From assembly GCA_945874155.1 (NCBI GenBank), contig CAMCFO010000014.1, positions 1 to 64,000 of the forward strand: 64,000 bases of DNA, given 5' to 3'. The stretch comes from an uncultured Bacteroidales bacterium. GTDB lineage: Bacteria > Bacteroidota > Bacteroidia > Bacteroidales > UBA932. Numbering within the stretch: the stretch's first letter is position 1; each line of letters starts with the position of its first letter. The notes beneath the pieces are model-generated. The model saw only the letters and a list, made by a program, of their open reading frames with translations. It did not search any database and was not told where the DNA came from. Positions 29,483 to 39,108 of the stretch are shown piece after piece. The translations under genes were made by a program, and so were the position numbers.

Positions 29483-30319
29483 ATGAGACGGTGCGTTATA
29501 TTTACTTTGATTTTGTCTGTATTGTTCTTGGGACAATCCTGTATCAAGGAGAGTAGGGACGGATGTCCATGCTATCTGTATTTTGCTCATTCCGGATTCG
29601 ATCCCAACGGATACGATAAAGCATTGAGGCTCTGTGTCTTTGAGAATGACAATGAGGTCTTCCGCAAGGAGTATATGATGGAGCAGCTGATTACTGATAA
29701 CGCTGAAGTTGGTATTCCGAAAGGGATGGCAAATATATGCGGTATGGGAGGCGTGTCACAGATGATGTTGAAAGACAAGTACAGTCTGCTTGTTCCCTTT
29801 GGCAAGGATGCTGATCCTCTGTATGCTTTTTCCGATAAGGTGCTGGCTGAAGGAGAACGGGCGAAGGTATTCGGGAGGATTCACAAGCATTATTGTCATG
29901 TTACTGTTGACTTGAAATCGGATGAATCTATGAGAGGAACATATGCTATTCGTGTCACAGGCAATTCAAAGGGGATGGACATAAGGGATTTTTCTCCGAT
30001 AGAGGGAGAATTCAGTTATGTTCCTTCCAATGCTGACAACGGAAAGTTTCAGTTCAATCTTCCTCGTCAGGCAGACAAGGCTCTTGCTCTTGAGATTTAC
30101 GGTTCTGAATCACCCGTTCCGGTTGATGGAAACATACCGTCCTCTTACGAGTATTACAACACATTTGATATTGGCAAATATCTTGTTGATGAGATGGGAT
30201 ATGACTGGCAGGCGGAAAGCCTGAACGATGTCAATATCACAATAGACTACGCCAGATGTGAAATCATACTTAGGGTTAACGACTGGACGCTTGTAAAACT
30301 ATTTGCGGTATATTTGTAG
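29483..30319 (+). CDS. FimB/Mfa2-like fimbrial anchor lipoprotein
   Basis: SCIKESRDGCPCYLYFAHSG; ATG at 29483. Confidence 0.7.
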   Translation: MRRCVIFTLILSVLFLGQSCIKESRDGCPCYLYFAHSGFDPNGYDKALRLCVFENDNEVFRKEYMMEQLITDNAEVGIPKGMANICGMGGVSQMMLKDKYSLLVPFGKDADPLYAFSDKVLAEGERAKVFGRIHKHYCHVTVDLKSDESMRGTYAIRVTGNSKGMDIRDFSPIEGEFSYVPSNADNGKFQFNLPRQADKALALEIYGSESPVPVDGNIPSSYEYYNTFDIGKYLVDEMGYDWQAESLNDVNITIDYARCEIILRVNDWTLVKLFAVYL

Positions 30320-30322
30320 CGT

Positions 30323-31225
30323 TCACAGATTAAGTTCCTTACGGAACGTATATACATACCAGACTGCTATAAGGGCGGGGACATATTGTTGGGTTTCTGA
30401 TGGAAAGCACCGTTTCATTGCATCCCAGTCCCCTCCCTTATTTTTTTTCATTATTGAGATTGTTTTTCCTTGTCCGCAGTTGTATGAAGCTGCGGCCAGT
30501 GTCCAGGAGCCTGTCTTCAGATAAGCATCTTTGAGGTATCTTGCTGCAACGTAAGTGGAAAGTTTGATATCATATCTTTCATCAACGGAGGGTGTAACTT
30601 TTAATCCGTAAAGTTGTGCAGTAGCGGGCATTATCTGCCACATTCCTGCTGCTCCAACCGGAGAAAGAGCGTTGGATGTACATGCAGATTCAATCAGACA
30701 AAGTAAGGACAGCTCATCAGGAACGCCGTATTTTCGGAATGCCGTCAATAATTTTGTTTTGATTGCATCGTATCTTTTGAAAAGAGTTGTTGTGTATTTT
30801 CTTTTGTCATAGCCGTAGAACCTTATCCATTTGGCTACATCATCATCTATATCCTGAAAGAAGGCAGGTGGGTTGATTGCGGTGTATATGGCCATTCCTT
30901 CATTTGTGAGAAGAAACAGGTCTATGCCGTTGTCGTCAATCATTGTAGGGAGGTTGAATTCCTTTCCGGCGAAAGAGACAAGGTTGAATTTTCTTTCCGT
31001 ATGTTCTGTTGTTTTTTTGAATTCTTCTTCTGATGATTCCGTTACCACTTGTCCGAATTCCGAAAGTGTAGTCTTCCAATCTTGTACGATACCATCTTCT
31101 CCTTCGTTTTCATCAAGAGATGACACCACTCCCCCACCGTTCTCATTGAAGGAAGTCACCTGAGCGTAGGAAGGCAGTACGGAAAGTATAAAACCTGTAA
31201 CAAGGAGTTCAAAATATCGAGTCAT
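30323..31225 (-). CDS. SLT-type lytic transglycosylase (conjugation-associated)
   Basis: LLCLIESACTSNALSPVGAAGMWQIMPATAQLYGL ... AAASYNCGQGK; signal peptide after ATG at 31225. Confidence 0.85.
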   Translation of the reverse strand: MTRYFELLVTGFILSVLPSYAQVTSFNENGGGVVSSLDENEGEDGIVQDWKTTLSEFGQVVTESSEEEFKKTTEHTERKFNLVSFAGKEFNLPTMIDDNGIDLFLLTNEGMAIYTAINPPAFFQDIDDDVAKWIRFYGYDKRKYTTTLFKRYDAIKTKLLTAFRKYGVPDELSLLCLIESACTSNALSPVGAAGMWQIMPATAQLYGLKVTPSVDERYDIKLSTYVAARYLKDAYLKTGSWTLAAASYNCGQGKTISIMKKNKGGDWDAMKRCFPSETQQYVPALIAVWYVYTFRKELNL

Positions 31226-31841
31226 AGACAGATAGGATTTCATCTTGTCTGATACCGAGATAGCGTTTGGTGATTTGGATTGAGGAATGTCCGAATACAT
31301 CTTGTAGAAGTAGCAGTGCTTGTTCTCCCCTGCCTTTTTCGCATTCCATGAACCATACTCTACGTCCGAAGGTCTTACGGAGAGAATGTGTCGAGAAGAC
31401 CTTGGCGGATTTGATATGGTAATCCTTTTTGCATTGTGCAAGGATTTGGCAGGCCCGTTGTCGTGTGATTGCTGTGTGTGGGCCGTAGGTTCTGCCGCAG
31501 AACACGTATTCCGTACCGTCATTGATATCCAGCATTTCTTTGCACTTGGATGCGTGTTCAGAGAGTTTGGGATTTACACGGAGAAGTCTTTTCTTGCCTG
31601 TTTTCTTTTCATAGAGTGCCAGAGTTTCCTTGTCGGATAGGTCGTCCCAGGTGAGTGTCAGGAGGTCGGATATTCGAAGTCCGAGCATACATCCTGACGC
31701 AACAAGAAGGGAATCCCTGTAACGGCCGTCTTCAAAGAGGCTATCTACAAGAGACATCGCTTCATCCCAGTCAAGAGCATCGGCTGCGGGATGTCCCGTA
31801 AGTTTTTTCTGTTTCTTTCCCATTTGTGTGACTCTTATCAT
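31209..31841 (-). CDS. compact tyrosine recombinase (catalytic domain only)
   Basis: GLRISDLLTLTW (Arg I), THSLRKTFGRR (HxxR), FGHSSIQITKRYLG (GH ... Y); 210 aa with no obvious N-terminal SAM-like domain. Confidence 0.85.
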   Translation of the reverse strand: MIRVTQMGKKQKKLTGHPAADALDWDEAMSLVDSLFEDGRYRDSLLVASGCMLGLRISDLLTLTWDDLSDKETLALYEKKTGKKRLLRVNPKLSEHASKCKEMLDINDGTEYVFCGRTYGPHTAITRQRACQILAQCKKDYHIKSAKVFSTHSLRKTFGRRVWFMECEKGRGEQALLLLQDVFGHSSIQITKRYLGIRQDEILSVYDSIF

Positions 31842-32110
31842 TCATCGGCCATGTTCGTTTGGTCTTGAGGTTCTTGCGTTTCGCGGTCTTCGTCTTCTTC
31901 AGCTTGATTGAGAAGTTGGAGAATCTTATAAACTTTTGGGTCGGCAGTTTGAAGACCTTTTTCTATCAGGAGTTTTACAAGTTCGGGATAAGTGATGGCT
32001 TTTTTATGAACCATATGATATCCTGATTGGACAGTCTGAAGGAGTTCGAAAACATCTGCCGGAAAGGAGATCACTTTTCTTTGTTTGTTAGAATTTTGCA
32101 TTTTGAACAA
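31838..32110 (-). CDS. small putative DNA-binding protein preceding the recombinase
   Basis: 90 aa; KVISFPADVFELLQTVQSGYH with acidic tail; overlaps recombinase start. Confidence 0.55.
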   Translation of the reverse strand: MFKMQNSNKQRKVISFPADVFELLQTVQSGYHMVHKKAITYPELVKLLIEKGLQTADPKVYKILQLLNQAEEDEDRETQEPQDQTNMADE

Positions 32111-32383
32111 TATTTAATTTACATATATTAAAATAATGTATTATTACAATACGTTGAGTAAACAATCATATAAACATATATATCTATTCAACACCACAAA
32201 GATAAATATTAAATTTTAATATGTCAAACATTTAACACTATTCATACATAGTGTTTCTTTTCGTTGTATAGATAATCCCAACACTTACATATAACATAGT
32301 ATAAATTTATACAGGCACAATTTTAGGGTGAAAACTGAGTTTTGAAGGGAGGAAAAATGTAAATGCTGGAATTTTCGTGTTAT

Positions 32384-32407
32384 TTTACAAAATAGTTATT
32401 TTGTAAA
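32384..32407. other. perfect 24-nt palindrome in AT-rich non-coding region
   Basis: TTTACAAAATA-gt-TATTTTGTAAA. Confidence 0.7.
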
Positions 32408-32642
32408 GCATAATGCATGAGAATCGCGCCGAAAAAGTCTGACAATATTTTCTGCAAAAATTTCCAAATTTTAAATTCTCGTGAAAATTTCTGTTTCCTG
32501 CTTTTTCCTCAGAAAAGGAAAGATGAAATAGTGCAAGTTTGAGTGTCTGTTAGTTGATAAAGTCCTCCGTTTTTTCTCTCCTGAAGGTGGAATGTCATTT
32601 CTTTTACAAATCGTTGGAATTGCAGGTGATTATTTTATTTGA

Positions 32643-32685
32643 TATGTATTTTGCTTTGTGGTATATGTAATTTATTGTAACTTTG
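32643..32685 (+). promoter_or_regulatory. promoter of large surface lipoprotein with TATGTAATTT motif
   Basis: TATGTATTTT (32643) and TATGTAATTT (32664) 21 bp apart; TAACTTTG 32678-32685. Confidence 0.65.
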
Positions 32686-32712
32686 CTGGAAGTAATTGAA
32701 ATATTCAGTATT

Positions 32713-35700
32713 ATGCAAAAACAATTTACATTTTTCAGTTCAGCACTTGCGATAGCATGTGCCGTTCTGTCTCTTACAGGATGCCGGAAAGACTTGATGG
32801 AGCCGAATCCCGTGGATTCTGTTGGCCCGGTTGGTGGCGGCAATACTGTAACCCTTGACCTGCCTGTTTCTGAAACGGACGGATTTGTGAATGTCACAAC
32901 GAAGTCCGTTATTTCTGAAAACTCTTCATCATCCTCTTATGAGGAAGGCCTTCAGAAGCTGGAGGCGTTGGAAGGGAAGTACAGTGATGTTACTGTCTTC
33001 CAGTTTGATTCCGGCAACAAACTTGTTGCCACATACTATCAGATATTCCCTGAGGGTAACGGTGGGGGAATCTATGTGAAATCCATATCCGGTATCAAGG
33101 ACGAGGAATATACTTTCTGGGCGGTTGCCAATGCCGGCGACTTGAGTGGATTTGTCAGCACCGGTGATGATGTGAGTAAGATGGCCGATCTTGTGCTGGA
33201 AATGCCTTCTGTAGAAACGAATCTTGTCCAGTATTGGGAGAAGGGCTTTCCGAAGGTTGCAAAGACCGAACTCACTACAATAGACAGTTCCAATCCGAAG
33301 TTCAAGTTGAAGTTCGACCGTCTGGTTGCCAGAGTTCTCTTTTCGCTTACCACGAACTTGAAATATGGTAGTTTTGAGGTGACAAGCCTTGCGGTTCGTC
33401 AGTGCAACAGCAAGGTGTATCCTTTCGGGACATCAAAGGCTGTGAATGTCGAAGATGTGATGACTGGAGAGATGACCTCGCAGATTGATTTGGAGGCTTT
33501 GAACTCCAACGACGGCAGCATGTATGCCTATTTCTATGTTCCTGAGAATATGCAGGGTGTTCCTGCATCATTGGAAGGGAACACCAATCCGAAAAACAAA
33601 AACGCTGAGACTATTGGCGAGCCTTTGGCATCGTTGTCCACTTATCTTGAGTTGACAGGTGTTTACACGGAGGGGAGTGGTCAGTTGCAGACGGAGAATC
33701 ACTATCGTGCATACCTTGGCCAGAATGCCACGAACAATCTGGATGTGCAGAGAAACACATCCACCCGTTTTGCGTTGTCTCTCAAGGATGATTCGTCGGT
33801 GTTGAAAGGGGACTGGTCAGCTGACAGGAATTATGATCCGTCTATGGACCAGAGGGAACTGGCTATCACACCAAATCCAATACAGGTGTCGAACGAAGTG
33901 GGAGGCGTGTTTACGGTGTATTCGAAAGGAGTGCGATACAACAAGTATTGCAAATACTCATTGTCACAGAACCTTGTTGACGCGGGTGTCGTTATAGACG
34001 GTTATGTATTGCGTCAGACAAAGGAATTGGATGCGGATGTGGAAGGAACTCTGACCGCGACATCATGGGATGGAGTAAAGACGGCCACAGCGGATGTAAA
34101 GGCTTTGAAGTATGCTCCGGCAGTGATTATTACTCCTACCCCTTCGGCCTCAAGTTCAAGTGTAGAGACCATGCAGATGCGGATGACTGTCCCTGTACAG
34201 ACGAAGATGCTATTTCCGAAGGTGACGCTTTCGGACGGGACACAGGCCACAATCACTGCTTTGGAGTCGCCTACTACAGCAGCATTAGAGGAAGGGAATA
34301 CTTCTTATAGTAAGCCTATTGTGAAAGGTAAAGGCTCACTTTCAAATAATTTCTACTATCAGATAGAAGTTACTGCCGGGAAGGAAGGGAAGGCGACAAT
34401 TCATAATACTTGTAAACTTACTGTGACATATACGGACACTAAGTGGTCTGCAGAGGATGATGAACCAACTCCGGTGCTTAAGAAGATGAATATAACCGGT
34501 GTGAATGACATTGATTTGACAGTGGAAGAGGATAGAACTATTACGTTCTCCAATGCAAAACAATCATTGTATTCCGGTGAAACCGGAACAGCTCAGGTGG
34601 TTACTAATTTCGATGGATCGTTGACATTCAGTTCATCAGCGGGAAGTGAAGGGTTCGTTATACGTAAGAACGGATTGGAAGATAGTGTAGTATCGGATAT
34701 TGCGTTTAAGGCTGGTGTACCTCAGACTATTGAATATCAGTATAATGGTTCGGATGATAAGACAGTTGATTTGGAGGCTGAATTTGAATACGAATACGGA
34801 GAAGACTGTTATGGTTATTTGTATGGATACCAGACCTTGAATTATATTTACCCTGAGCCAATGTCGATTTCAATGATAGACAATGTATATTACGATAATA
34901 TGTATAATGGTTCAAATTATGCTCTACAGATTGATAATCCAAGCAATTTTGAATTCTATCTGAAAGGTTGTACATTCGTTATGGCAAAAGTTCCTGATAG
35001 CAATATGGCTTCAGATAGAATTCTGACTGAAAAAAATTATGTGGCGGGTATAGAGGATCCATCAAGGCGTTACGGTGAATATTATACTCTTCCAGATGAA
35101 AGAGTGATTGGTACTAATGCAACAGCGGTTAATACTTTTCATGTGAATTATCATCCTTCGTCTAATGACCCACAGGAAGTTTGGACTGATTATGATTTCT
35201 TTGATAACAATAGTTGGTTGTATTTGGAACCATATCATTCATATTATATGTCTGATAACGCGTTAGAGAATGCAATGGATAGATATTATGCTGTGAAAGT
35301 AGCCAATACTACGCCATTATTATACAACACAAGCCGTATAATCTCATATACCATTATTGATATTGAATTCTATAACAGTTTTATAGAGTCTAATCATAAG
35401 AACTATATAATTTTGAAAAGTGATTTGTCATACACTTCAGAACGTGCTGATTGGTTTTATAATGGATATTCTCCACAGGGTGACTCAGGTTGGAATGGTT
35501 ATGATGAAATAGGTAGTGAAGGTTCCACGAGCGATGTTGGTTTGAACTATCAAGGAATGTTTTTGATTGAAGATATTCCTGCAACTGCATCTGAAGATTT
35601 GAAGAAAACGTTGTATACTATCAGTGAAAATATTATTCCTTTACGACTTCCTTTTTCAACTTCTTCTTATTCATTTACAAATAAGAATAAGATGACGGGG

Positions 35701-36222
35701 ATTCCTATGATTGTCTCTATTGACAAGGATGAGAACAATAATCCGCTTCTTGTTTTGAAAAGAACTAATATTCCAGGTGTGACCAGTTTGGAGGCATATA
35801 TCGAAATTTCTGGTATGGGAGGTTGTGACACCAGTCCCAACGGCACCAAAAGAGATCCTGTTTACAATAGATTTCAATGGACTTTCACCAAGAAAGTTGA
35901 TTTGCTCAAAGACGATGTTTCAGGAATCATAATGGAGGCATTTAACGAAAAGGTTCACTCACAAATGTTCTTGGATTGTTATGGTTGGTATGCGACCTCT
36001 GCTAACACTTATTATAGACCGGCTTGTGTCTGGAGTTATCCAATAAACATAGCAATCAGACCTGTTGTAGGGGGTGATTGTTATGTAGAATTGGAAGGAA
36101 TCTATACTCATACTTCGTATATTCATGATTATGATGGTTTGGAACATCCTTTGGATATTCGTGTATTTTCTGATAGAAGTAGTGGCTCTGGACAAAAAAG
36201 GCGTTTCTTTTATTATCGATAA
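32713..36222 (+). CDS. large fimbrillin/adhesin-like surface lipoprotein
   Basis: lipobox SLTGCR; YTFWAVANAG, FDRLVARVLFSL fimbrillin motifs; 1169 aa from ATG 32713. Confidence 0.7.
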   Translation: MQKQFTFFSSALAIACAVLSLTGCRKDLMEPNPVDSVGPVGGGNTVTLDLPVSETDGFVNVTTKSVISENSSSSSYEEGLQKLEALEGKYSDVTVFQFDSGNKLVATYYQIFPEGNGGGIYVKSISGIKDEEYTFWAVANAGDLSGFVSTGDDVSKMADLVLEMPSVETNLVQYWEKGFPKVAKTELTTIDSSNPKFKLKFDRLVARVLFSLTTNLKYGSFEVTSLAVRQCNSKVYPFGTSKAVNVEDVMTGEMTSQIDLEALNSNDGSMYAYFYVPENMQGVPASLEGNTNPKNKNAETIGEPLASLSTYLELTGVYTEGSGQLQTENHYRAYLGQNATNNLDVQRNTSTRFALSLKDDSSVLKGDWSADRNYDPSMDQRELAITPNPIQVSNEVGGVFTVYSKGVRYNKYCKYSLSQNLVDAGVVIDGYVLRQTKELDADVEGTLTATSWDGVKTATADVKALKYAPAVIITPTPSASSSSVETMQMRMTVPVQTKMLFPKVTLSDGTQATITALESPTTAALEEGNTSYSKPIVKGKGSLSNNFYYQIEVTAGKEGKATIHNTCKLTVTYTDTKWSAEDDEPTPVLKKMNITGVNDIDLTVEEDRTITFSNAKQSLYSGETGTAQVVTNFDGSLTFSSSAGSEGFVIRKNGLEDSVVSDIAFKAGVPQTIEYQYNGSDDKTVDLEAEFEYEYGEDCYGYLYGYQTLNYIYPEPMSISMIDNVYYDNMYNGSNYALQIDNPSNFEFYLKGCTFVMAKVPDSNMASDRILTEKNYVAGIEDPSRRYGEYYTLPDERVIGTNATAVNTFHVNYHPSSNDPQEVWTDYDFFDNNSWLYLEPYHSYYMSDNALENAMDRYYAVKVANTTPLLYNTSRIISYTIIDIEFYNSFIESNHKNYIILKSDLSYTSERADWFYNGYSPQGDSGWNGYDEIGSEGSTSDVGLNYQGMFLIEDIPATASEDLKKTLYTISENIIPLRLPFSTSSYSFTNKNKMTGIPMIVSIDKDENNNPLLVLKRTNIPGVTSLEAYIEISGMGGCDTSPNGTKRDPVYNRFQWTFTKKVDLLKDDVSGIIMEAFNEKVHSQMFLDCYGWYATSANTYYRPACVWSYPINIAIRPVVGGDCYVELEGIYTHTSYIHDYDGLEHPLDIRVFSDRSSGSGQKRRFFYYR

Positions 36223-36297
36223 CGAGTTTTTGCATAACTTGATTGGAGAGGGGGCATTCAGGGAACTGGGTGTTCCCTCTCCCCATTTTGGAACAAA

Positions 36298-36335
36298 AAA
36301 AGCCGACTGTCACGAATTCGGGGCAGTCGGCTTTT
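36298..36335. terminator. bidirectional Rho-independent terminator
   Basis: AAAAGCCGACTG ... CAGTCGGCTTTT, 12-bp perfect stem between convergent genes. Confidence 0.85.
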
Positions 36336-36355
36336 GAGGGGTAAGGTGTATGTTT

Positions 36356-38140
36356 TTATCGGTCAATGAGACAGAAGTAACCTAATTCTTTATTGATATA
36401 TTCACAACATTTGATGTTAGGGAGATAAATGATTTCATCTGGAATTGTGTTCGTTATTGCAGCCAGATAGAGATATTCAAGAGACTCACATTCAACTATT
36501 GATGCAGGACAAGGTCCGATTTCGATTGGAGTACAGGTTTTCAGGTCCAGAGCATTGATTTCAAGTTTCTTGAGCCTTTTCATCTTTCCGATATCATCGG
36601 GCAGTTGTCCTGAGAAATTCTTTCCGTGAAGGGTTATCGTTTCCGCATTAATTGCTTTTGATATGTTTGAAAGGTCGGTACACAGATATGCAGGTTGCCC
36701 GTTAGCCATACAATCTAACTCTATCGTCCTTAATTTTGGAGTCCACATTGAAGGTGGAACCTTATTTATATCTGCGTTCTCTACAAAGCATACGGTAAAC
36801 AGTCGAAATCCGCATTTGATGTTCCAGAATTCATCAGGAATCTTACCGGTGATTACATTCCAGTATCCTTCTGTCCAAAAGTTGAAAGAAAGTGCAGTCA
36901 GTTCCGGAGGACCATAGGCTTTTAATTTCTTTGCCATATATCCGGATTCAGTGCGGTACTCTTCGTTTACTGATAATGTTGTGAAACTGATTCCGCACCA
37001 TTCTTCGACATCAAGGTCACTTCCCCAATTTTCCTGAAGTTTCCATTCTGAGCCACCGCACTGGTTATAGAGAGCCATAAGAGCGCCCCTTATGGAACCC
37101 GGGTTCTCTGAACCGCTTTGGATGACATTGACTTTCAATTCTTCATCACAACCTTTTCTTTTGACAATGACCGTTCCTGTTCTTGTCCCGCTTCCAATGA
37201 AGTGTTTGAAATTGAGAAACAATGTAGCACCCTTCTTACTCATCAGAGGGTATTGGTTCTGACGGTATTGGAATTCACCTAATGTTATCCAGTCATTGCC
37301 GTTTGTAACTTGAGCCGTATAGTCTTCGTCTTCTGGTTTGATGGTTGATGTGAGTGTGATGTTTTTGTTGTATGTCAGGTTCACCCACCAGGTTCTTGCT
37401 ATATCGTCCAGTTCAAGAGTAATTTCGTTACTGTTGTTGTCAAGAAAGAGAGGTTTAACTTTTCTTATAACCTGAACCGTTATGGTGTCTGTGACGGCTT
37501 CCGTTCCGATTTCAAATGAAATATATTCATCAAAATCCCATTCGTAATTGGGAGAAAGTCTCACAACACCTGATTGCTTATCTGGATTGATTATCAGTTC
37601 GGCAGTTACTTTACTTTCGGACGGAAGGAACAATTTAAGTTCCGTTTCTGTCGTGTTTTCTGTAATTACAAAAGGTATATCAACTGTTCCGTTGTAATCT
37701 TTGATACGATATGCTTTTTCATTGTCATAGGATATTGTCAATCTTGAAGGATTAATTGGGTTCTGTTTATTGTAGTAATACAGTTCGGCTCTATGGTAAG
37801 GTTTGAACTTGAACACAACACTGTTTGCCGTTTCCTGATAGGTTGTAACTTGTTGCTTGGCCACAGTCAGTGTCCGTATTCCTTCAGGATAGACTTTCCC
37901 TGTTTTGGAAACGAAATGAGAAGGATTGTGGAAAGTCACGGTATATGAGGTCGAAGTTTTAGTTACCTGTTCGATAGTGAATTCTCCCTGCATTTGGACA
38001 ATGAGGCTCTGTGGAGTGTCTTCCGCAAAGAAATCCACATACCCTTTAGAAGTGTCAACGTCAACTTTCTCACACGACAAAAACACGGCCGGTGTCAGGG
38101 CCAGGAGGGTGAGAAGGAATATAAACTTTTTCATATTCAA
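36356..38140 (-). CDS. surface lipoprotein with C-terminal leucine-rich-repeat-like region
   Basis: lipobox FLSCE; RGALMALYNQCGGSEWKLQENWGS and LPDDIGKMKRLKKLEINALDL LRR-like pattern. Confidence 0.6.
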   Translation of the reverse strand: MNMKKFIFLLTLLALTPAVFLSCEKVDVDTSKGYVDFFAEDTPQSLIVQMQGEFTIEQVTKTSTSYTVTFHNPSHFVSKTGKVYPEGIRTLTVAKQQVTTYQETANSVVFKFKPYHRAELYYYNKQNPINPSRLTISYDNEKAYRIKDYNGTVDIPFVITENTTETELKLFLPSESKVTAELIINPDKQSGVVRLSPNYEWDFDEYISFEIGTEAVTDTITVQVIRKVKPLFLDNNSNEITLELDDIARTWWVNLTYNKNITLTSTIKPEDEDYTAQVTNGNDWITLGEFQYRQNQYPLMSKKGATLFLNFKHFIGSGTRTGTVIVKRKGCDEELKVNVIQSGSENPGSIRGALMALYNQCGGSEWKLQENWGSDLDVEEWCGISFTTLSVNEEYRTESGYMAKKLKAYGPPELTALSFNFWTEGYWNVITGKIPDEFWNIKCGFRLFTVCFVENADINKVPPSMWTPKLRTIELDCMANGQPAYLCTDLSNISKAINAETITLHGKNFSGQLPDDIGKMKRLKKLEINALDLKTCTPIEIGPCPASIVECESLEYLYLAAITNTIPDEIIYLPNIKCCEYINKELGYFCLIDR

Positions 38141-38163
38141 AAAATTTTATTTGTCAATTGAAT

Positions 38164-38235
38164 GGACGGGAACCTCCCGTCCTTTGACAGGTGTGGCGGC
38201 GGATGGCGGATTGCGACTGCATTCCGGCACCGCCA
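38164..38235 (-). other. two-stem leader upstream of the LRR-like lipoprotein
   Basis: GGACGGGA-acc-TCCCGTCC (38164-38182) plus ATGGCGG ... CCGCCAT arms; TATCTTTG promoter box further upstream on the minus strand. Confidence 0.5.
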
Positions 38236-38298
38236 TTGGGGTGGGACAAAGATAGGAAAATCAAGGGGAAAAGCAAGGGATTTGCGGGAAGGGAAGAG

Positions 38299-38565
38299 TT
38301 ACTTGTAATGCCCGTATGCAGAGATAATCAGAACCTCAATCCGTTCGTGAAGAATTCTGTAGACGAGTCGATGTTCTTTTGTAAGTCTTCTGGAGAAAAC
38401 GGTTCCGTCGTATCCCTTGAGTTGTTCAACTTGTCCGGTCCCGCTTTGTGGATGTACGCGCAACTCCTCGAGAAGTTTTTTCAATTTTGGAATTGCGTTA
38501 GGTGCTTTCTTTGATAGGATTTCCAGGTCTTCTTTTGCTCTGTTGGAAAAGATTAGAGTATACAT
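38299..38565 (-). CDS. yoeB: YoeB/Txe-family toxin
   Basis: GYDGTVFSRRLTKEHRLVYRI ... SAYGHY. Confidence 0.85.
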   Translation of the reverse strand: MYTLIFSNRAKEDLEILSKKAPNAIPKLKKLLEELRVHPQSGTGQVEQLKGYDGTVFSRRLTKEHRLVYRILHERIEVLIISAYGHYK

Positions 38566-38591
38566 AATAATTTGTGCTTGGAACCCTACCT

Positions 38592-38858
38592 TTATTCAGC
38601 TGTGATAAGTCTGTCTACAAAATCGCTGACACTCTCATCTTCCTTCATCCGAAACACATTTCCATTTTCGTAATCTTTGATGCTTTGTCGGATTTTTTCA
38701 TCGAGTGCTTTTTCATCAAAAATTGCGTCATTTTCTCGGATTGGGACAAGACGGTAACTGCCGTGATTACGTGATTTGATTATCACATCATTTGTATGGG
38801 CAAGGTCAAAATACTTTTTTTGGTTTGCCCTGAATTCTCGACTGCTAATAACAAACAT
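38592..38858 (-). CDS. yefM: YefM/Phd-family antitoxin
   Basis: ISSREFRANQKKYFDLAHTNDVIIKSRN; directly upstream of yoeB. Confidence 0.8.
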   Translation of the reverse strand: MFVISSREFRANQKKYFDLAHTNDVIIKSRNHGSYRLVPIRENDAIFDEKALDEKIRQSIKDYENGNVFRMKEDESVSDFVDRLITAE

Positions 38859-38893
38859 ATTCTTTTTTTTGCAAAGATAGCAAGAAATTTCTA

Positions 38894-38910
38894 TGTACCA
38901 AAATGGTACA
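38894..38910. promoter_or_regulatory. candidate YefM-YoeB operator
   Basis: palindrome TGTACCA-aaa-TGGTACA upstream of the TATCTTTG box (38872-38879, minus). Confidence 0.6.
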
Positions 38911-39044
38911 CAATTTTGTGTGTTGGTTTCCTGCAGAATGCTCTTTCTGCAACTTGGTTAGGTCTTTAAACAACTGACTACCCCCACTATTTGTGGTGGG
39001 AGTAGTCAATTTGTCGCAAAAAATTTTTGGTTTGAAAATTCGTG

Positions 39045-39070
39045 GCCCGTGCTTCCGAAATAGCACGGAC
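39045..39070 (-). other. hairpin downstream of the distal DGR repeat copy
   Basis: GCCCGTGCT ... AGCACGGAC, near-identical to the hairpin at 40426-40453. Confidence 0.65.
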
Positions 39071-39108
39071 TGGGAATAAAGTAGAGGTGAAAGTTATTCT
39101 GCGAGGAC

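Noticed and set aside
30323-31522. 399-aa version of the transglycosylase starting at 31522
   Set aside because: The first 99 residues are out-of-frame recombinase sequence; the signal peptide begins at ATG 31225.
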